DNA from: Parapristionchus giblindavisi
Taxonomy: Eukaryota > Nematoda > Chromadorea > Rhabditida > Diplogasteridae
Assembly (NCBI GenBank): GCA_943737045.1
Contig: CALSFV010000235.1
Coordinates: 887,696-951,695 of the forward strand
Direction: 5' to 3'
DNA: 64,000 nucleotides
Below, one piece after another: positions 33,536-44,446 of this stretch. The notes below the pieces were generated by a model, which made no database searches, was not told where the DNA came from, and saw only the letters and a program-made list of their open reading frames with translations. Made by a program: the position numbers and the translations under genes. Within the stretch, counting starts at the first letter, position 1, and every line of letters begins with the position of its first letter.

Positions 33536-33873
33536 TATACCGACCGACCGCCCTCCCTAAAGGAATCACGCCGTGGAACGCGGCGGTACGCCTATGCATC
33601 CTTGCGTATTATGGGCTGAATAATGTTTCTAAAAATATGAAAAGTGTGATGATGACAACTTGTTCCGATATGATTTATAAAGCCACAAAAACAAAAATAT
33701 TGCCTTTTCAATATTATGCTTGCGAGCGTGGCAACAGTTTTTTTTAAAATTCTATCATTTCGGACCAATGTGGTAGCACAGGTTGATGGAGGTCCATCGC
33801 GATATCGGTGAAAATTGAATAATAATTACAGGTTTATAATCAATTTGTCATTACTATTTATTGATCAGAGGCC

Positions 33874-34215
33874 GTATCCATGAACGTTGGGAAACTTTTG
33901 CGGGCAAACGTGACGTCACAAGCGTTAGGGCTCTGGTATTTTGAAACTTAAAGTCTACTTAAACTACGTCACAGACTTTAAGTAGACTTTAAGTAAACTT
34001 AAAGTGAAAGAAAATTTGACGAAATCCATTACAGTATACCACACCACTTTAAGTAGACTTGCGTTTTACTTTAAGTTTACTTAAAGTCTACTTAAAGTGC
34101 GGAGTTTAGGTAGACTTTAAGTTTCAAAATACCAGATGGAAGGAACTCTGGCAAACGGCTCCGCCTACGGTTGTGATGTCACGCTTGTCGGCAAACGGTT
34201 TGCCAACGTTCATGG
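33874..34215. mobile_element. CATGAACGTT palindrome interrupted by CTCTGGTATTT MITE
   Basis: GTATCCATGAACGTTGGGAA and the inverse TTTGCCAACGTTCATGG are the ends of the 32325/49207 family. The middle (33931-34136) is a full copy of the AAGTCTACTTAAAGT MITE. This is a clear nested insertion. Confidence 0.65.
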
Positions 34216-34374
34216 AACAAACAAAGACATTGTTGTGTAGTGTAATCTTATCCATTATGCATACTATAATTATCATATAGCTAATCCATAATAGCCATTG
34301 TGCATTAATCTCCATTATCATATGCATTTCTCTATAGACATGATTATCGAATTCATTGCTTGAGTGATCTTGTA

Positions 34375-34710
34375 CACTGAGAGCAAACTTGCCCAAATAT
34401 GGGGTAATCGTTACCCAACAACGTGTATCGGGGTATCCATTTGCCCATATTCGGGGTATTCTGATTACCCATGCATTTTGGAGATCCAGATCACCCATTA
34501 TTTTATTAAATAGATAAATAAATTATAGTGGAATGATAGTTAGATCAACATATCATGTCACCCTTGATTCGATATAGCTTTTCCTCTTTATTTTCATCTA
34601 ATTTGTTCTCACCAAAAGTACCGCACGAAGCTGGATTCAACAGTTGGGGTAATCGTTTGCCAGGCAAATGGGGGTGGGTAACGATTTGCCAGGTAAGTTT
34701 GCTCTCAGTG
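34375..34710. mobile_element. MITE with CACTGAGAGCAAACTT ends
   Basis: CACTGAGAGCAAACTTGCC and inverse GGTAAGTTTGCTCTCAGTG, flanked by TA (34373-34374, 34711-34712); 336 bp. Internal GGGTAATCGTT repeats. End sequence related to the element at 33417. Confidence 0.65.
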
Positions 34711-34747
34711 TACAAATCCATTTTATTTTGATATATTTTATTTTACA

Positions 34748-35234
34748 CTAACAAGGGAATGGTCTTAGCTCATGGAAAGCAATCTGGGTGATATTTTGAA
34801 TAAGCATAGCTGGTCGTATTGTAAGATCATGTGTGAAACCAAAAATGTTGGCGTACCAAAAATCGGACTAAAATTTGGTCAAACTTGCTGAAACACTGCC
34901 CCAAAACAATTAGAAATTCATGGTATCTTTCCTGACGGAACACAGCACCACGGTACTACTCCAGAAGCCTACATCGCCTCGAAAGGGGCGGAGCCATGAT
35001 CAATTAGAGAAAAATAATACACGACCGCTGCAATTGTTCCCAACCCTCAGGGAACAGATCATGAATCGAAAAACGTTTTGAGGCAGTTTCAGCAAGTTTG
35101 ACCAAACCTTGGACCAATTGTCCGGCACGCCAGCATTTTTGGACTTCACTTATCATCTTGCATTACGTCCAGCTATGGCTGTTTATAATTCCACCCAGAT
35201 TGCTTTCCATGATCTAGGATCATTTCCTGGTTAG
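34748..35234. mobile_element. Palindrome with CTAACAAGGGAAT ends
   Basis: Left CTAACAAGGGAATGGTC...CATGGAAAGCAATCTGGGTG is inverted at 35060-35234. ~170-bp arms, ~135-bp spacer. No tRNA-like motif seen here. It ends ~20 bp beyond the stop codon of gene B. Confidence 0.6.
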
Positions 35235-35254
35235 GCTACATATGGGGTTAGGAA

Positions 35255-38200
35255 TCAGGCATCAACGACTACGATCGCGACCATTGTAATGAAGATCATC
35301 GTGTAGAAAATCTCGTACCTGCGAAAAAACACGATTAATCGATAAATCGATAAAAATGTTAATCAATAATCTTACGTACTTAGCCGATGCTGTGGGAGGA
35401 TTAGTGGGTGCCGGCTCTGCAACGAACAATTATCGTATATTGATTGGCGGTACAATTTATTGATCGTGGAAAAGAAAATATTTAAAATAAATAATAAAAA
35501 GCTAATCAAATCGATACATTGATTGATTGGAGCTGGTTAGAGCGGTTATCTATGTTAAAATAATATATTCGATTTAAACATATGCAAATAATATCATTTC
35601 ATATTTTGCCAGAGAAACGGAGGGATTGAGCATATTTATATTTCTCGTTACCATTATTTGTCTCGTTTCTTGCATACGAACGATGATAAAAATATTAATA
35701 TTTCAGGTCGCTGTATACGAGTAAAGTCGTGGAATATTTATACGACGCTGACGGGGCCTTTGTCGCAAACTTGTAGCATTGAGACGTCTGCGCAACTGTT
35801 CATAGGTTGTTGGTTCTCAAGGGGAATACCCCGAGAATGCATAGGGTTATCATGTCAATTGTGGACGGCTACAGTAACCCCATCAACCGACAGGGTTTTC
35901 CACCTGGGACCCAACACAATACGTCGACGTCGCAATGTTCCAAGCTCGCGTCGATCATCGTGTCGGTGTTGTGCAAATGTTCCACGACTTCATCGTCCCT
36001 TTCTTCACCTGTACTCTTCATGCAATATATAACACTGTTTCTTATGGGATACGATCCTATGACCCATTTTCCGGTGTCAGTGTTGCACGCTACCTTTGGT
36101 GCTCCCTGAATACATAATTGTTATTTATATATACTGGATATACAAGGGACAGTCATATCAACTTGCAGGTAGAGTTTCTTTTAATTTAAAAAAATGCTAG
36201 GTCTCGAAACATCGAAGCATCGGTATTCGTAGAATACCATCTCCCAATGTCCCAAGCGGGAAACATTGAACGTTAGGTTACTAAAGAAAGTTAATGTTAT
36301 TCCTGCACGATAGCTTTCGAATATCGTTCGCCGGCTACGGTAACTGACTACAGTACTCTTGTAAGATTGGTGGTTTGGCATCGACATGAGACCCAAAAAC
36401 TTTTTGAATCCTCTCGGTGTTCAACGCTTGTGGATCTTGAATTTTTTAAAGTTTCCATACCTTGCCTACATATCCTTTGTGATAAACATGCATAATATGA
36501 GTGGATGGGCACGTGTGCGTGTAGTTCTCGTAGGTCGTCTTTAAAATAATCGATAATTGACAATCAATACTCATTGACTCGCCTTTAGACAATCTTTGTT
36601 GGCCTCATCACGGCACATAAACGAAATAGTTGAAGGGATCGTTGCGCAATCCACTGAATAAGAAGATAATATATAATAGCTTTAATTATAACGTGTATGC
36701 AAACCAAGATTTGTACCTTTTCAGTAATTACATTAATAACATTAATAGATGTACAAGTACTTTGAAATGCAAAATTTTTAATAGAAAAGTTAGCTAATAA
36801 TGTACCCTTTGCTGATTCGGCGGCTACGTCTATTCATTAATTTCAATTAGTTGATTCGTAAAAAGTAAAAAAAAACCAACCTTTGTCGACACATTTGATG
36901 TCATCCAAGCCAACATGAGCGGATTGATAGGAGTACAGAGCACTGGTGGTGTTTGATTCGCCAGAGCATTCTAGTGCATTGGAAGGATGAAATTGACCAT
37001 TTACCAGCATCTTCTGCGCGTCAGGACACTGAAAAACAATTACATAAAATATTTTTTTAAAATTAATTCGATTATTTTGAACAGTGTTTTCGAACGTTGG
37101 ACATTTAGATATTATTGTATAAAAATGGATTTTTGAGTCTCCTTGTTCGGGAAAACTTGAGTGGCGGTCTCCGCAGATCTCACGATAAATATTGAAAGCG
37201 AGAGAGCGTTACGAAATGAAGAGGCCGTCAGGGTTCTTTTGGTACATAGTGACCGTATAAAATACACTTATTTATTCGCTACGAGAGTAGCCACAATGTC
37301 TCGGCTATGTTTTCGTCTTTCAAAAGCGCAAAGGCAAATATAAAATCAGTGCGGCGAATTTGAGACGAGTTTGTAAACGAGTTCGTAGAGAATGAATCAA
37401 GCAGCTCAAGCTAGACAGTATGGAGATCAGAGAGAGCGCTAGGAGGGATGGGAGGGGGATTACGATCACTCATCGAATATTTCTGTATTTAGCAGAGACT
37501 TCTGTGCTTAGCAGGTAGAGGGTTTTTTTTACACAAGTGCATTTTATACGGGCAATATACCATACCGAGTACACGAAGCAAGGCTCATCCCATTTTGTTG
37601 ATGGTGTTGATTCTAAAGAAGGATTGCATAATGTACATCCTGAAACACGTGAATTATAGGTTTTATCGATTATTAATAACAATCTCACTCTTTCGGCTGC
37701 ATTTAACGCGAGCTGCTAAGGATAGATCAACTGAAGAATCGACCGAAAAATGTGTGCAGTATCTACTCCTGATCACATCCCCATTCGCCCATTTGCCATC
37801 GCCATTATGATATCTAAAGACACAATGTTTAATTATTACACCAACCATTCTATCTATATGCATATTGATATAGTCAAAGAAAAAACCTCATAAAGTAGTC
37901 ATTGGGACACGTGAACTCGCTAGGTCTGTGCTTTTCTAAGTCTGCACATTCTTCTTCGCTGGGACAATCGTCATAGAGCCTTTGTTCTGTCGAACTTTCG
38001 CATTCCACTGAAAATCAATAATTCAGTAGCAATCGATCGATATTATCGTACTCATATCAATCACGACTTCGTAATAACTCAAAGAAATATCATTATAGAG
38101 GCCTAATATGCGACTGTTTGGGAGACTCAATTTACGGTTCTTATCAATAGGAAATTCCTTCTTTAGGTAGAGAAGCTGCAAATATGATTATTTCCTTGAA

Positions 38201-41003
38201 TACAGTTTATTTATTTTTACATAACAAAACATCCTTTTTATAGGAAAAGGGTGAAAAGATTGATACGATAGCCATAAACATGTTCCACAAAATTTGTTTT
38301 TGGTTATTTTTAAAACTTGACAATTTGTGAAACTGGTGCGAAAAATCAGCGAAAGAGAATGGACATGCAAGGATTATGTGAAATTTAGAAGTTGACGACT
38401 TTATGTGCTCAAATTTCACTGATTCGAAACCGAGTGTCAGAAATTTTAGCTTTTATTAGCTATGTACTTCTGATAAATGTTTTGTATATTTTCGTTTTTT
38501 TCTACTGTGGTATTATAGATCGATCAGCAAATATACAGTGGTGCACGTAAGCCTTTTCAACAGGCTCCACGCGGCATAGCGCCGCACCACGCCCCACCAC
38601 GCCTGGGGTTTTTCTCGATGAATAAAGAGTTAAAAATTATGTTTATAGTAGCGATCGTTCACCTATTTAGTAGGCTAAAATATGCCATAGTTTTTGGTTG
38701 TGTCTCAATAGTTTTTTACACAAATATCAAACACCATTATAATATTTTGAATTCCCGCTTAAATGTGAATTAGCGCTTTTTTTGCGCGGGAATATTTTAA
38801 TTTTCAAAATTACAAAAGTACTAATTTTGAAAAAAAAAACTATTCAGACCCAACTAAAAATTTTAGTTACTATGGCATATTTTAACCTCCCAAACTGGTA
38901 AGCGATCGCTACTATGAACATAATTTTTAACTCTTTATTCATCGAGAAAACCCCAGGCGTGGTGCGGCGCTATGCCGCGCGGAGTCTATTTAAAAGGATT
39001 ACGTGCACCACTGTATTTGAGTTACCCTAGCATTCAAATAGAGTACGCGGCAATGCGCAAGGGGCTAAGAGAGTGAGATATTTAGTGACCTATGTATATA
39101 ATAATTTATCTACGCCCGAGGCGCAACAGCAATTAAGTGAACAATAATTTCATGAAGATATGATATGGCTCTACGGATTCATAGGGAATGTGATAAATCA
39201 ACGATATTAGGGTGTGCATCCAATCGGCCTATATATATTCGAATATTAGGGACTGTTCGAATAATTACTGGTAATTGGGAGTATGATCGGGCAGTTCACA
39301 GTGGGAAAGAGTGGAAACGTGGGGTACTGGTGGTGTGTTCAATATGGATTCCAAAAGATGATATTCGGTCACGGACAGATTTGTATTTTTATGTACATAA
39401 AATGACGATTTACTCCTGTCACGGGCATTATTCTCAAGAGGCAATTCAATGGAGTTGATGTAATAGCGAGGTGATGAGATCTTAGAGCCTATGTCACGAA
39501 AACAGGCATAACAGGCAAAACAAATCCGTCGAGTGTTCTTGCCACGAGCCTCAGGTAGTCGAGAAAATCGATAATGAAATCGCCGAAAATCGAATCTTGA
39601 AGGCGTTCGATGGCATATCGACTTTCAGCTTCTTCTCACGCGCCATCTTTACGAATGAGGACAAAATCAAACAGAATTTTTACGAGTTTGTAAAGATGCA
39701 CAATAAGGAAACGGAAACAACTCCGCTCAAGTATCTCTCACCTTAGAATCACCCTCAGTCTTTATTCTTTCATGTTCATCGTCTGATCAGTTTGTGTTCT
39801 ATTTAAAAGTAGTGTAGATTTAAAATATTGTTTAAAAAAATATAATTGAATTATGATTTTCATCATTGAAATGTGTCCAGAATGTTTGTGGTCCTTTAAC
39901 ATTGAAATTAAAATAAAAATGCACTACACTTGAATTACCGCGCCTTTCTTCCCCTTCTAACAATAAGGCTCGTAGTCCACAGCTGTCGTCACACGCAAAT
40001 TCAAGTTATGACTTTCTATTTCCCGTTTTCCTTGCACTTTTTATAGCACCCGTAAACTCGTCTATTTCCGTTTTTCACACCTTTTTAGCACGTCAATAAA
40101 TAATTACCATCTCCTCCGAAGACTCAATAGTGAAGGAACAATTTGTAGCACGGTTAGAAGGATCAGAAGTATCACTGAGATGGACTGAAAAAGGATAGAA
40201 TTTTATATTTTATCGAGACATTGCCGGTATTTTAATATTTTAATAGATGTGAAAATATGATTTTCGCGATCGCATACTTCGACTTTCTTTCGCGCATGCA
40301 AAAAAAAAACTCGCTCACCGCGTGAATCATATAAAAGTGTGTTGAACCAAAATCAACAGGCGCTTAAAACATACTAATCGATGGATTAAAGTTCGACTGG
40401 ATTCCAGTACTATTGCATGTGACAATTGGTTGATCATTCCACGCGAGTGTTACTACATCTCCAGGTTTTATTGATTTGTCTTCAAGTGTGAATTGCCAAA
40501 GGAAAGACGAACGCGCCCTTAAAAATGCATAGAGTTGAAAATACAACACTGATTAAAATCGCATCTATAAAATTCGCACCTTATCGATATTGATCTATTG
40601 CACGGTGTGATTAAATCGTCATCATATATGAATTTAACGAGTTCACTGGGACATTGCTTTCTGTTATTCAAGCATGACTTGTCAACGGAACACATCTGCA
40701 AATGACTTGTTTTACATTACATTCACATTTCATCAATTTTTTTCATAAAGTAGGTTCTCTCGGATGGAAAGCAAGGCTTGGCTTATTCGAATGTTATATG
40801 TCACTAGCCCATAACTCCACGGGCATTTTTACCATTCCTTGTTAGTTAAAAGATAATATTCTTATAAAGCAAGTTGGACACCTCTGAACTGAATCAAATA
40901 TGTAGGATATTACCATTGATACTCCACATTGAGAAAAGTCGATCGAATATACCACAGCATATTGAATTAATAGTAAACCATATATGGCTAAGTAGACGAT
41001 CAT
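35255..41003 (-). CDS. Gene B: secreted cysteine-rich protein, probably GPI-anchored (454 aa)
   Basis: Exons from start to stop, all phase-consistent: 41003-40914, 40695-40580, 40517-40375, 40184-40108, 38175-38052, 38007-37887, 37813-37689, 37639-37566, 37028-36881, 36653-36583, 36538-36461, 36105-36009, 35416-35380, 35318-35255; total 1365 nt. Signal peptide MIVYLAIYGLLLIQ; about 30 Cys; glycosylation sites. The end is a Pro/Thr/Ala stalk (EPAPTNPPTASAK) plus a short hydrophobic stretch (MIFITMVAIVVVDA) with no cytoplasmic tail, the layout of a GPI signal. Exons 3, 4, 5, 6, 7, 9 and 11 are identical in length to gene A. Intron 10 starts with GC as in gene A. The pair are inverted duplicates, including promoters. 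Biochemical role unknown; a surface or secreted recognition protein is an inference. Confidence 0.8.
35805..35927 (+). mobile_element. GTTGGGTCCCAGG MITE in intron 12 of gene B
   Basis: GTTGGTTCTCAAGGGGAATA and inverse TTTTCCACCTGGGACCCAAC. Same family as 31514-31661 and the fragment at 29514. Gene A intron 12 carries that fragment, so the insertion may predate the duplication. Confidence 0.5.
37250..37556 (-). mobile_element. CCGTATAAAAT MITE in intron 8 of gene B
   Basis: GACCGTATAAAATACACTTA and TGCATTTTATACGGGCAATA as terminal repeats. It lies just after the exon 8 donor, at the same place and relative orientation as 27425-27702 in gene A. Confidence 0.6.
38536..39013. mobile_element. 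TA-flanked palindromic MITE in intron 4 of gene B
   Basis: CAGTGGTGCACGTAAGCCTT and inverse AAGGATTACGTGCACCACTG, with TA on both sides (38534-38535, 39014-39015); 478 bp, almost entirely inverted repeat. Contains GGCGTGGTGCGGCGC. Tc1/mariner-type, non-autonomous. Not seen in gene A. Confidence 0.7.
39492..39746 (+). other. Orphan coding-like fragment in intron 4 of gene B, opposite strand
   Basis: An 85-codon frame without an initiating ATG, ending TAG at 39744-39746, reads ...VEKIDNEIAENRILKAFDGI then STFSFFSRAIF and EFVKMHNKETETTPLKYLSP. Composition looks like ordinary protein, not repeat translation. No domain recognised. It could be a retro-copied gene fragment or an exon of an unseen plus-strand gene. 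Confidence 0.3.
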
Positions 41004-41556
41004 CCTGAAAAGATCAACGGTAAGCTCAACGGGAACCCCTGGAGAAGCTCCTGTGGAGCTCGAGCTTTGATTTTCCTCTGTGGATCTCTATGATCAAAGT
41101 ATTCCAGACAAACCTGTATGGATAGATCGGGAAATAGGATAAAAAAGTGAACCAGTCCATAGAAATTTAGATGATATAATGAAAAAAAAGAATGAACAAT
41201 TATAATTCAATTAGCAATGCAAATCATTAATTCTTTTCATTTTCATGTAATTTCGTCATGAGCAGACGTAGCGGCCGAAACACCATGAGGCAATCTTGTT
41301 ATACATCAAAGTTCAAATTTCAAATTTTATTTTTAATGTGCATGTAATCCTATACATGTACCCTATCATATATCGGCTTTAGAAAACCGCGCGGTAAAAT
41401 CTTGAAAAAAAAGAAGCGAAATTTTTGTATTTCCTTCACAATAATTCCTCATCAGGACAAATTGTCGTTTTCTATCGTTTTGACGGCATAATGCAGCCCG
41501 CCGCGGTGCAAGACAGTACATCCAGAGCAAACATTAGTACATTACCCCATGCGTTC

Positions 41557-41764
41557 CTCTGATATTTCGACACTTAAAGTCTACTTAAAGTCTGCACTTG
41601 AAGTAGACTTGTAAGTCTACTTAAAGTTAAACGTAAGTCTACTTTAAGTGGTGTGGTATACTGTAATGCATTTCGTCAAATATTCTCTCACTTGAAGTAG
41701 ACTTAAAGTCTACTTTAAGTCTGTGACGCTGTTTAAGTAGACTTTAAGTTTCGAAATAGCAGAG
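41557..41764. mobile_element. Palindromic MITE (CTCTGATATTTCG ends)
   Basis: Fourth copy of the AAGTCTACTTAAAGT MITE family. Ends CTCTGATATTTCG and CGAAATAGCAGAG; internal GTCTACTTAAAGT in both orientations. Located 550 bp upstream of the gene B start. Confidence 0.65.
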
Positions 41765-41954
41765 TCGGTGCAGTTATCCAAAGACCCTCTTCGTATGAGG
41801 ATATTATAGATTGTTCGATCGATCAGTTGGATCATTTAATCTGTTTAGATTCATCACATAATATTTGCGGTAATGATCTGTACAAAATAAAAGTAGATTT
41901 TCAAAGGGTAAAATAAAAGGGAAAACTTTGTCCACGCACATCGCCTGTTTCTAT

Positions 41955-42270
41955 TTTCTTTAAAGATGGAGGCCCCCGAATGTCTATGCAAATGCATGAC
42001 ACATCGGCTATGCAAAGGATAAGTGATATGCAAGAAATTACTATTCATTTATCCCTTGGCGTAGAGGTAAATGTGCTGTCTAGTTAGCGTAACGACGCGG
42101 GTTCGAAACCTATTGCCGAACTTTCCTATTTTCAAAATTTCGCGCCTTTGCCTGTACATCAAGCATGATTCATTTGTGATTCTAGCGATCAATAAGCTGA
42201 ATTAGCATAAAATAATTTATGTACGCTATGCAGAGTAACTTCTGCTATCTTTCTGTCTTCACAGTTTATT
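41955..42270 (+). mobile_element. SINE-like repeat with internal tRNA-like module, copy 1
   Basis: AAGATGGAGGCCCCCGAATG, then at 42057-42105 a tRNA-like stretch (GGCGTAGAGGTAAATG A-box-like; CGGGTTCGAAACC B box), TTTCGCGCCTTTGCCTGTAC, ATTCTAGCGATCAATAAGCT and TGTCTTCACAGTTTATTC. The same order recurs at 55780-56125. Confidence 0.6.
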
Positions 42271-42274
42271 CCTG

Positions 42275-42420
42275 CACTCCCCTCCCTCTTCCCTCTTCTC
42301 TATCCCCTATTCCTACCACCCACTTTCCCGATTCTCTTATTCACTTATTTATTCTTTGTTTCAAATGTTGTCACATCTTTATTGGATGTATGATAAATAA
42401 AAATAAATAAATAAAAATAT
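42275..42420 (+). repeat. Pyrimidine-rich stretch and (AAATAA)n tail
   Basis: CTCCCCTCCCTCTTCCCTC-type sequence followed by TTGGATGTATGATAAATAAA and a (AAATA)n run to 42416. Resembles the 3' end of a non-LTR retroelement inserted in the SINE-like repeat, whose distal part resumes as AAATATTCGCAGGACACCAC. Confidence 0.35.
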
Positions 42421-42439
42421 TCGCAGGACACCACCCCCT

Positions 42440-43955
42440 TATCACGCGTGTCACCGAAGAATCGAATAAAATCGGGGGGTGGTTGGCACATTTTTTTACC
42501 CCTACATATTATTGCATTTTTCGGTAGTCCATATGGTCCCTAACAAGGTACTGTCGAGATTTTTTGCATATCTTCATTTTCAACGTCGGCAGACTTCGTC
42601 AAACTTTTTGGACGCCGAAAATTACCTACTTTGGAGCTCTGTAGCTCTTCAGGATGTAGTTTTGGTATCACATCATCAACAGAAAATTCTTCGGAATGTC
42701 AAGGAGAATGCGCCTGCATCATTGCCAGGTCGATATTTTAAGTAGTATTTTCGTAAATCGTTTTTATTGATTATTTTTCTTAAAAACATAGAAGCCGAAA
42801 GTTTTCAATAGATCAATCGATAGAGCTCGACGCCAGCTTTTCAATGGTATGCCGAACTTATACTTTATTTGGTTGTCTTCGAAAGTTATGAGCATTTCAA
42901 TTTTTTCTTTATTGAGAAATTCCTTGGTGTTCCTTCACTATCTACCCGGATAGGTTGGTGAACATATCTATCAACCGTCATAGAACAAGAGTGCGTAGTG
43001 TAGTGGATAAGATGTCTGTTTTTTTTTATTTTGACTGTCACTGGTTCGATCCTCCTTGGCGCAGTTTTCTTTTGCGGTTTTTTTATTGTCGAAATGTTTT
43101 TTCTGTGATTATGAAAACCAGAAATGAAAATTTCCCGGTTAACTATCGGTGTTTCCGCTGCAAACTAGGAGTACAGTATCACGACCAGGAAGAGAAGAAT
43201 TGAATGGGTAATGGTGAACTCGGAGATGGACGATGACAACTTGGAGGAGGTAGGGGATGATGAGATTCTAGGAAAACACGAAGGTGACTTTAGGATGGTA
43301 TTCGAGGGAGAGTGTGATAAAATAGTTCTGTGAAGTTGAAGCCTCATTGTTGTCCTATTGTAATTTTTATTCATTGTGATTAATATTCATCGATTGGTTA
43401 TGATTTCTGAATTGAATTATTGAATTGAATATTTGAAAGTTATCAAAAATGTTTTGTGGGATACACTAGAACAACAGTAAAACTAAATCAAAAATAGATA
43501 AATTGTTCACACGAGGTAGAAGAGTGGGTAGATCACTGGCTGCGTCACTCTCCTCTCGTGTAATCGCATGTAATGAAAATCTTGAAATGCTCATAACTTT
43601 CGAAGACAACCAAATAAAGTATAAGTTCAGCATACCATTGAAAAGCTGGCGTCGAGTTCTATCGATTGAGCTATTGAAAACTTTCGGCTTCTATATTTTT
43701 AAGAAAAATAATCAATAAAAACGATTTACGAAAATACTAATTAAAATATCGACCTGGCAATGATGCAGGATCATTCTCCTTGACATTCCGAAGAATTCTT
43801 CTGTTGACGATGTGATACCAAAACTATATCCTGAAGAGCTAGCTCGACGGTACCTTGTTAGGGACCATAAGGACTACCAAAAAATGTCCTCTGCTCATTT
43901 TCGATTTTTTCAATGTGCCACCGTTTATTCGAACCTTACGCGACACGCGTGTTAT
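42440..43955. mobile_element. 1.5-kb palindrome with tRNA-like sequence in the spacer
   Basis: ATCACGCGTGTC...GTTGGCACATTTTTT (42441) is inverted at 43910-43955. Arms of ~450 bp include AACTTTCGAAGACAACCAAA (43597) and its inverse near 42880. The spacer (42906-43580) holds a tRNA-like segment (42988-43053: TAGTGTAGTGGATAAG, then CTGGTTCGATCC) and a retroelement-like tail ending (TTGAAT)n at about 43410-43430. Confidence 0.6.
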
Positions 43956-44079
43956 ATCGCCTATTTTTAGCGAACTAAAACCATTTAGAAAGCTTTGTGG
44001 CTAAAAAGATGTCAGTGTTTATTTATAATAACTTGTTGCTATGGGAACTGATAGAGCAAGATGAGTGAAGAAGAGGAAG

Positions 44080-44166
44080 AAGGAGAGAGAGAGAAATAAA
44101 GTGATTGAGAGAGGGAGCGAGAGAGGTAGAGAGAGAGAGAGAGAGAGAGAGGTGGAGAGAGAGAGT
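44080..44166 (+). repeat. (GA)n microsatellite
   Basis: GAGAGAGAAA and long GAGAGAGAGAGAGA runs upstream of the GPCR gene. ORFs across it on either strand are low complexity. Confidence 0.8.
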
Positions 44167-44446
44167 GATAGAAAATACACTTGCCACGATTCTACATACA
44201 CTTCTCGCAAAGCTCAATTTGATTTATCCACTTGTTTGTTGTCCCTAGCTCTCGGTGCAAGTGCCCGTAGCACTTTTCAAATTTTCGTTCATCATTGTTG
44301 TTACAATTACTCCTTTGAATATGTAGAACAGCTATCCCACGCGAAAATTTTCATTCAAACGTTTATCATTTTCAAACAGAAAACGTCTGTTTTATCTAAA
44401 ATTTGCAGCTCCATTCTAGGACTGCGACCTACGGCCCCCTATCATC

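Noticed and set aside
36181..36396. Minus-strand frame with FNVSRLGHWEMV resembling gene A exon 12
   Set aside because: The true exon 12 of gene B was found at 36105-36009 with correct splice sites and a much better match (VACNTDTGKWVIG).
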